Shown here: positions 56,820 to 64,000 of the stretch, piece after piece
Layout: each line of letters begins with the position of its first letter
Numbering within the stretch: the stretch's first letter is position 1
The notes under the pieces: model-generated
The model's input: the letters and a program-made list of their open reading frames with translations, nothing else
Databases searched by the model: none
What the model was told of the DNA's origin: nothing
Made by a program: the position numbers and the translations under genes
From: Plumapathes pennacea
Lineage: Eukaryota; Cnidaria; Anthozoa; Antipatharia; Myriopathidae
Reading direction: 5' to 3'
Assembly: GCA_964036295.1 (NCBI GenBank)
Contig: OZ038470.1
Span: 10,941,078 to 11,005,077 of the forward strand
DNA: 64,000 nucleotides

Positions 56820-57840
56820 ATGCTCCGCTCCAAAATATGCCGGATTTTTTTGCCGGAGTAGCTATTAGGCCACATGCTGATGTTTTCGAAAAGATAATTA
56901 AAAACTAATGTTGTGTAAACAAACTAACAGACATTTCATCAAGCGCAAGTAAATCTTTTGTGTATTGTGAGGACTTTACGCGACGATGGGCTTCAGTACA
57001 TATATGAAGTATCATCATGAAGTGTTATTTATCAAAATGTGCAGGGCCCAGTTTTTCAAAAAACGATTAGGCTAATCCTGGATTAGGTATAAATTTTCTT
57101 GATATTTATCAGCCCGAAAACGTGAAGCTTTCGTCCAGAAAGGACTTTATTGATAACGTTTAAAGCTGGAACAAGCTTTGTAATCCATCTAGGTCACAAG
57201 AAAATTCGTTAATCCTGGATTAGCTTAATCGGCTTTCGAACAATCGGGTTCAGGTCATTATGATTTCTGCTAACATTTTGAATGTGTATCCTATATTTAA
57301 ACAATGTAACTGATGTGTACTGGGGTACACAGCCACAGATAGTCCACTGTTGGCTCACCTTTGGGCTTATAGATTGTGACTGCTGAAAGTTCCTGGTTCA
57401 CAGCCTCAACTCTAACTCAGAAAAGGAACAGCCATCGGCGTGATTGGACTAACCAGGAACTCACTCGTAAAGCCAACAAACACAAAAGAAAAGTTAAACT
57501 GAAATGAAAGTAACAGGTGAGTTTTAGAAACATTATTCCGGAGTTACGGTGTTTAGCACACATAGCTTGTATTCTTGTTTGCTTGTTTAAGGTTTTGACA
57601 CACAATATCTTTTACCTGTTCGTGTCTTGGAAGCAACACTGATTTCCTGCGTGCTTTGACCACTGAGTGCCGCAGTTACTGATAAAACCAGCATCTCTTG
57701 TCGCGTATTTATCTTTTTGGAAAGGGAAAATTCCGGCTCCTGTTTTCCAGTCTGTTGATTTTTATGTATAAGTGTTAATCATGGAAAAAGAGAGAGCCAG
57801 TTAAGCCATGCACTTGCATATTTTCGTTGTGTTAAAATAA
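56820..57840. repeat. Duplicated block, copy 3 (tandem, MITE-interrupted)
   Basis: It starts again at TGCTCCGCTCCAAAATATGC (56821) and follows the same order to ATAAGGCCACATTTTGAAGA (57837). It is interrupted by the MITE at 57044-57250. Unit B has no third copy, so this tandem duplication is specific to unit C. Confidence 0.75.
57044..57250. mobile_element. MITE family GGCCCGGTTTTTC, copy 2
   Basis: Matches 8027-8266 throughout: GGGCCCAGTTTTTCAAA, GATTAGGCTAATCCTGGATT, GATAACGTTTAAAGCTGGAA, ending GGATTAGCTTAATCGGCTTT then a decayed terminus. Confidence 0.8.
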
Positions 57841-58520
57841 GGCCACATTTTGAAGATAAACCATCACTGAAAATTCGTAAGGAAGACATAAGGAATACGG
57901 ATTTACTTTTTTGCTGGTTCCTTGCGTTGCCGTCGCCGTCCTAAATTGCTTAAGCTCCCTATCAGGGCCTTGTGACGTGCGTTGGCGCAAGCTGAATTCT
58001 CTGGTCGCTCCTAAATATGGACGAGTTTTGTGTTGGCGAACCTCTCGAGTTTGCACTAGTCTCGCCGTTAATACAGACATGTTATCCCCGAGCTTTGCGA
58101 GGGTAATTATCGAGACGCTAATGGGGTCGCTATCTCGCATTTTAATGTTCGTCAGCCTTTCTGTCGGTAGAAGACCCTATCGTTCAAAGACTGATAGAAG
58201 ATCCGTTGCCAATGACAACAATTGTAAGTTAAGGAGGTTCAATCATTATTTGCAGAGTGACCGCTGGCTTAGCCGATGTTTATTGCGATAAGCTCAAAGG
58301 ATAATGTTGCCGGCAAATCTCACAGAAATGAAGTGAAAGAGTAGAACCAGGAGATTCTCATCTACGGTGTAATTACAAGATCAGCTGCTGGTATTTTTTA
58401 TTACCCAATAAGACCGTGATATACACTGGATATAGACTCTGGCCGATGACGTTTATTAAACTGCGAACTGCCCCAAGTGAAATACGTTTTTCTCAATCTA
58501 GGCTAACTACCAAAAAAAAT

Positions 58521-59998
58521 CTTTATCAAATATATTTTCCCAAACTTGTTTGAAGGACGTTCAGGTGTACGAGGTCGGTACTGCAGAGCAAAGAAACGGC
58601 AGTGCGCGAAATAAAGTACAAAACTTGGACAGCTGGAAAAAGCCCGGTACTACAGTACAAGCAATCGCACACGATCATTCCGACAGAAGTGTTTGTTTGT
58701 CGTAATGTTGTTGGCGTCAAATAAAAATGTTATCAAATAAAAATCAAGACGTTTAAAAATCTCATCGTGTCACAAGGCATACGTTGATCCTTCTCGATCA
58801 ACTAAATTCAGCTAAATTTCTAAGATTTCTAAGATAAGCACTCAGTTAAATTTCTAAGATTTATTTCTATTGTACAAACCCCTAACATTATTAATATAGC
58901 AGCTGTTGCAGTTATTGTTATTGTTTACATTTGTTCCTGTTGTTCACTATTATGTATTTTGATGAATCCAGTGCACTCAGCTAAATTTCTAAGATTTATT
59001 TCTATTGTATAAGCCCATAACATTATTACTATAGTAGCTGTTGCAGTTGTTTACATTAGGTATGACTTTATTACTTTCTATCCAATTAACTATCATCTAA
59101 TATTATATGTTACTATATCATTATTATCATTATCTTACCACTATAACTAGCATTTCATTAACATAACACTTCTCCTAAGTCCAACTTCTAAACATAAAAA
59201 AAAAGAAACATCTGTATTTCCACTGACCCTCGCCATATAAGCCTTTGGCCTCGGCTTTTCAAATGTAATCTTACAATATGATATAAGGAGGAATAAATTG
59301 TATGAAGAAGACGATCTGTCTAGTTTTTCCGCTAGAACTCGTCCTTTGCTTGATGCGTTGGCTTGGAATCCTTGTTATCAGTTGGGCTGGACTCCCGCAA
59401 AATACGGGTGACACCGAATTTTCCTTTTTTTTCTTTTTTTAGTTAGCGGTCGTCGTAAGATGCCGATATTTATATTTTCTTTTGCTCCCCTCCAGCCGCC
59501 TAATTGGATTTTTTATAAGGGAGCACAAGAAAAAGCGTTACACACAGACAGACGGGCTGAGGTCACAGTAATCTAAGATCTTTGTAACATATATCGAACT
59601 ACAGAGTTAATCAGTAATTACGAGGCGCTATCGTTTAAACAATGTGGACAATGATTACTTTGTTGTCAGACGAAGCCGTTCAGTTTTGCTGTGGATACTG
59701 TGTCCAGTCTAATGCAAACGGACCATATATCCGCACTGTCATAACTAACCAATATACAATAACACATCGACTAGTTACAAAACAAAAAACAAACCTAATA
59801 GATGAAAAATATAATCCCATTCAGTCAAGCACCATAGAGTAGCTGCGTTGCACATAATCTGAACTAAACATTGCGGCGTAGGCTACCACAGAGGCACGCA
59901 ATCAAATCTGTAATAAAACATTTACAAACTAATCACAGAGCGCTTGAAGGACCATATTGTGTTTTTGTCTTAGGATTAAAAAAGTGACGTTATCTCAG
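58521..59998. other. Intergenic between unit C and the XKR gene
   Basis: 58810-58910 and 58975-59060 are two copies of a CAGCTAAATTTCTAAGATTT...ATAGTAGCTGTTGCAG segment about 130-160 bp apart. The rest is AT-rich. The 3' UTR of the minus-strand XKR gene should extend into 59000-59998, but no poly-A signal could be fixed. Confidence 0.55.
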
Positions 59999-61937
59999 TT
60001 ACACATTAGTCTCATACATGTACATATACTGATCCTCTGTGTTTTGTACGTTATTTTCCTCACCTGCGTTTTGTGCAATAGATGGATGAAAGTGACGATA
60101 GTACAAAACCAAGCAAGCCAACCCAACAGAAAAAGAAATCTTTTCGACCACGACTGCTCCGATTTTAAATGCTAGGCCCCAACTGGAAAAGAAAAACCAC
60201 AACGCCAATATGGCACTATTTTCTACGAAAGTGATGCCATAGTATTTGACACCCAAATTTTGAGTTTCCCTAGGAATTAGAGGAAAAAAAGAGAAAATGT
60301 GAATGTACGCGACCGCCAATTTAAACAGATGCCGCATCTTTCGATTATCATCAAAATAATCACACTGTTGCTTTGCCACGATTCCTAGGAACACAAGAAA
60401 ACGCACCGCAATCAAAAGAGTAGTAAAATAACCCTCGAAGGTGGAAGCAAACAGAGCGAGAACGAGAATGCGCGACACCAACATAAAGAGACGCCAGAAA
60501 TAAAGCGAGACAGCTCCCTTGCTGAACCAATCCAACTGGCCACATTCTAGGTCCTGTTTCCTGAGGCTTCGTGTGTATGACAGATGGCTAAAGGCGAAAA
60601 GAAGTAGCGACTTGACGATGTTCAGTGTAACCAGCAGGTCGTCACGTGAGGTGAGATCCACGCGTGTCTGACCTAAGAGAATGTAAAACTGCAACATGAC
60701 CTGAAGAGAGAAGGCACTAGTTGAGAATGATTTTTGTTGTTGTAGATTATTTGTCTTAATTTGTTGTGAGCGTGGAGCGGTCCGTATTCGCTACGAATCT
60801 TGTAATCTAATTGGTTCCCCAAATGGGCATATTCTGTGCATTGTACGAGTAAAGAGCCTGTACGAGCTACATTTACCTGCGGTGCATTCTCCAGAAAACC
60901 CTCTATAAGTCCCAGATTATTGCTGTCCGCCGTCTGCAAAATATATAACATATGTCTCCTGACGAAACGTTGGCGAGCTTCCTCTCTGTCCTCAAGACCA
61001 TTATCCCGTTCTTTCCGGATGATGCGCGCAACTTTCCATATCTGATAAAATCTGTACCAGAGAGGAGAAAAAAAGTCCCATGTGATGGAAGCTGTGTGAA
61101 TGGAGCTTGCTCCTTTTTTTTACCATCTATACACTGTTGAATTTGTAGTACAAACGGATTTTGGGAGAATAATAAGTGTATTATTAATATGTCAGAGTGC
61201 TGGTGAAAAACGTTCAGAAATCGGCGGAAAAATACCAAATTACATCTATATGCTATTTGCTTTCAACTAAACTTTTACTAAACTATATAGTGCACATGGA
61301 TAAGCAGTGTTAACTAAAAATGTACCTTACAAGGCGACCGACGAGAAACAAGTGAGAAATGAACATCCACCGTTTCACTGTGAGGCCATTTTCTGACAAT
61401 GCAACTGATTTCTGAGTTTTAACGTCCTTTTTGTCCTCGAGGAAGAAGAACACCGAGACAACTTGCACAAAAACCAGTGAAACAAGCACAATTGTCACTG
61501 TGTACACAGCCCAGTTGTAATCTCCAAGCTGAAAATGCTTCACGGCGACTTGGAGATCAAAACCAACGTCCAACAAAACGAACAAGGCTTGCACAAATGG
61601 TAAAAGGAGGTCAATCCTGGAACGAAAAGTGAAAAACATACTATATAGATATCATTCATTTGTATTCCGACTTTAGATGGTTTAACTGCTCATTCTGGTA
61701 TTTAAAATGACTCAAAGAAAACATTTGCGCCTGCAGTTGATATTTCGTTGTCCAAAATGAATATAACTCAACACGCCGTATCCGTGGGTAGGTCCCTTAC
61801 CTTGAGCATTTTACCCTTTCATACCACAGTAAACATTCTTGGTCTTTTGGAGGATTTTCTGGCTGAACGTCCATAAATTTGTGCGATGCTGACTTCAAGC
61901 CTTGAAAAACTGATGTTTGGGAGTTTGGACAAGGCAT
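59999..61937 (-). CDS. XK-related (XKR) membrane protein
   Basis: Four coding exons on the minus strand: 61937-61801, 61616-61326, 61051-60877 and 60700-59999. All have GT-AG borders and matching phases, giving 434 residues from ATG 61937 to TAA 59999. Upstream of the ATG the frame stays open to an acceptor-like CAG, so an earlier exon is possible. Exon 2 begins with a hydrophobic IDLLLPFVQALFVLLDVGFD and ends WMFISHLFLVGRLVR. Exon 3 has the family signature LQTADSNNLGLIEGFLENAP, continuing Q/VMLQFYILLGQ in exon 4. Later come DLLVTLNIVKSLLLFAFSHL, RILVLALFASTFEGYF, YYGITFVENSAILALWFF and a short polar tail. Length and multi-pass layout fit XKR proteins. Family knowledge: several (XKR4/8/9, worm CED-8) are caspase-activated phosphatidylserine scramblases. 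No clear caspase site is visible in the tail, so the subtype is open. Confidence 0.9.
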
Positions 61938-62719
61938 TTCATGTAGTAGTAACTGAAAGCAATGAGAAATCAGTCACTTCAACTTTAAGCATTGCAATCG
62001 TGGGCATGATTCAGGATGTTTTTGACTGTTAATTCTTCATAACCGCTAATGTTGCTAATTAAGGATAGAAGTAAACCGTCAGTGAAGTGAAGAGATGCAT
62101 GCAAATATGACGGACAGATAATTGAAGTCATTTTGCGTCCACCAAGAAAGAATGATTTAAGACTAGAGCCGATTCTCCACACATACCACGGTGCATTCTC
62201 CACCGGTTTCAAGACGAAAATTTAAAACTCTGCATCGATTATTATAAGAATAATTTTCACCATATTTGTCTCTTATTAGACACGTACGTGTTTAGTACGG
62301 CTGTATATTTTTACGAGTCGTGTAATATTTTGGTGATTCACTTCAGACTCGTGATTACATTAACTGATTTATAAAAGTATCACATTATTTTGCACAAAAC
62401 ATCGGGCATTTCTTACAGTTTTTTGTGTCTACTGCTTCGAAGAAGCTGTAGACATTATGTCGTCGAACGTGTAAGTAATGTAATGTAATGTAATGTAATG
62501 TAATGTAATGTAATGTAATGTAACGTAAGAATCGATAAATGGTCGCGCGTTAATATTCGGAACCAATGAAAGGATCCGCTGGATTGCCGATTGTACACGA
62601 ACTTTGCTATTGGTCGAAGAAACAATGACAGGGCGGCGAAGGCTGGTTCGTGACAAGCTCGTGATCACGAGAAACCCATGAGGTCACAGCGTTTTCAACG
62701 AGGCGATCGGGTTAGTGAA
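61938..62719. other. 5' flank of the XKR gene
   Basis: No gene recognised. (TAATG)n lies at 62473-62525. 62540-62660 is more GC-rich with CCAATGA and GTCACAGC words and could hold a promoter, but no TATA box or initiator could be assigned. Confidence 0.4.
62473..62525. repeat. (TAATG)n pentanucleotide microsatellite
   Basis: About 10 uninterrupted TAATG units, ending in a variant TAACG. Confidence 0.97.
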
Positions 62720-63577
62720 TATTTCATATGAATTGCTTCAAGCTTACCAGGCAAGTTGCCGCACCTTTCGAAATATGTGTCAAACCGGTCAAACGAAAGG
62801 TTATTTCACTGTTTTGAATCAACGTACGAACTTGGGGTCAACTGAAACGATACGGAGTTAGAGCGACGGGTTGCCTTGCCAAGGGAAAGCTGCGGACGCT
62901 TGACGCTGATACGCAGAACAACATCAAGCCCCTTTTGGGGAAACTAAAGCCCCTTGTTAATTTTGTCTCAAATCACAGTTTTTGAAAATATGTGTGCCGA
63001 AAACGCTGTATGATATGTTTCGTGCCAAAATGTAAGGGTTAGGCAAACAAGCCTGCATGTTCAAGTATCTGTAAGACAGCTTAACAGCCTTATCTCATCT
63101 TGGAATGCTTTTAGAACATGATGCCCGGTATCATGTTCGGCTATCTGTGTAGTGCCCACATCCATCCTCCATTTGGTCGTTCGCGTACGAGTTAAAATAA
63201 ATGTATACTTTAATACTTGAGCCTAGTTCTGCTAACGCAAGTGCTTCTTTGTGCTGATCCACGTTTTGATCTGTGAAATGCCATCAATGTCTGGACATAA
63301 TTCCCTCTGTTCCTGCATTAAGTGTGTTTGTTTTCCCAATTCTTAAATTTCCCCAGTTTCCCCAGAAAAAAATCGTTTCTTATACAACAGTTTAGCGCAA
63401 ACACAGATGCGACGCGACATTTTGGCAGCGGGCCAGCTGATTCAAGCTAACGGAAATACGTCACAAATTACCTTGTGGTGCAAGAGGGGTGACCTGTGGC
63501 AAATGCCACTTATTTATACAAAAAAATAGAAGAAAAAATGCAGTAGACACATGCACCTCACAGGTGCCTATTTTTGT
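62720..63577. mobile_element. Interspersed element, inverted copy of 14697-15650
   Basis: The reverse complement matches 14697-15650 in order, with indels. The ends meet unrelated sequence on both sides. The boundary words are CTCACAGGTGCCTATTTTTG at the right and GGCAAGTTGCCG near the left. Confidence 0.65.
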
Positions 63578-64000
63578 GAGAAGGTAGCCATGATAAATGT
63601 TGCTATGGTAATAGATACAAATTACAAATACCTCTAGTCTATGTCCGATGTGAGTTGAGGATCTTGTTTACATTTGAGTTAATTTTTGTGGCACAGGTCG
63701 AGACTGGTGCAAGTCATTTTGTGAAAAAAAGTCCACTGACGAATATGTATGTTGCCAAAACCATCCCAGGTCACCTAAGTCGGGCTGTAGCAGTTCAATG
63801 ACTCAACTTCGACTAGTACGTCGTCTCTAAGTATGTTTGTCAGGTTTGTCAGGCTACTATTATCTGAGGTCAAACCGTTTCTAGGGTAGTGGGGTGGTAC
63901 TTTTTTTTTTTTGACCTTTTTTAAAACCAGCTTCTCGTCTATGCAGACCTGATTTCGTTACGAGAACAATAAATCTGTCATTCATTTATTTCACCATCTT
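63578..64000. other. Right end, no gene recognised
   Basis: Contains a poly-T run at about 63901-63912 and no exon-like frame. Confidence 0.5.

Larger units (their letters stand above)
48440..58520. repeat. Segmental duplication unit C
   Basis: The 3' flank (48445-49740) matches unit A 14080-14700. The TPR-CHAT gene and upstream blocks match A and B, and the 5' flank (55599-58510) matches unit B. 48860-49480 has no counterpart in A. Confidence 0.75.

Noticed and set aside
59999-61937. TRP-channel or other multi-pass identity for the XKR gene
   Set aside because: There is no pore loop or S1-S6 pattern. The LIEGFLENAPQ and YY..TFVENSAILALWF motifs are those of XK-related proteins.
61985-62212. 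Candidate upstream exon of the XKR gene (75 codons)
   Set aside because: It has its own stop before the next exon and no donor in a fitting phase. The XKR start at 61937 needs no such exon.

Overview
The window looks like nuclear DNA of an invertebrate animal, most likely a cnidarian and probably an anthozoan (coral or sea anemone). This is inference. It rests on AT-rich, intron-rich genes with GT-AG introns, a TPR-CHAT gene family of the kind expanded in cnidarians, and many small inverted-repeat transposons. There are no operons, ribosome-binding sites or CRISPR arrays.

Layout. (1) 21-10055, plus strand: the 3' part of an ankyrin-repeat DHHC S-acyltransferase gene, 13 exons rebuilt with consistent phases. 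Its introns are full of hairpin elements, microsatellites and minisatellites. (2) 10056-13650: non-coding sequence, a SINE fragment and a frameshifted STPR-like coding remnant. (3) About 13690-21400, 35930-48340 and 48440-58520: three related units (A, B, C) of a segmental duplication. Each carries one large minus-strand TPR-CHAT gene, with 18, 9 and 11 near-identical 120-bp TPR units. The CHAT His/Cys pair is intact in all three, yet each main exon has one in-frame stop at a different place. Two units keep a damaged 5' TPR exon. B and C are adjacent, roughly 10-12 kb tandem units. (4) About 21500-35900, between A and B: mostly mobile DNA. It holds a DUF3987-like remnant, a long-TIR hairpin, a Mutator-like MITE with 9-bp target duplication, a tRNA-derived SINE, a foldback structure of about 4 kb containing a hAT-like MITE with 8-bp target duplication, and a 1.2-kb TIR element with 9-bp target duplication. 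(5) 41255-43330: a transposon of about 2.07 kb inserted inside unit B. It encodes a THAP/transposase fragment and, convergently, a SAP-domain protein, and units A and C preserve the empty site. (6) 59999-61937, minus strand: a complete four-exon XK-related (XKR) membrane protein gene, 434 residues. (7) The right end holds a pentanucleotide repeat and an inverted copy of an element also found at 14697-15650.

How the parts relate. The DHHC enzyme and the XKR protein are ordinary membrane-biology genes that flank a duplicating cluster. The TPR-CHAT family is the feature of most interest: repeat arrays that expand and contract in exact 40-residue steps, attached to a caspase-like CHAT peptidase domain. 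In this assembly all three copies look recently disabled or carry read errors. XKR scramblases are caspase-activated in other animals, so the proximity is suggestive, but nothing in the sequence ties the two together.
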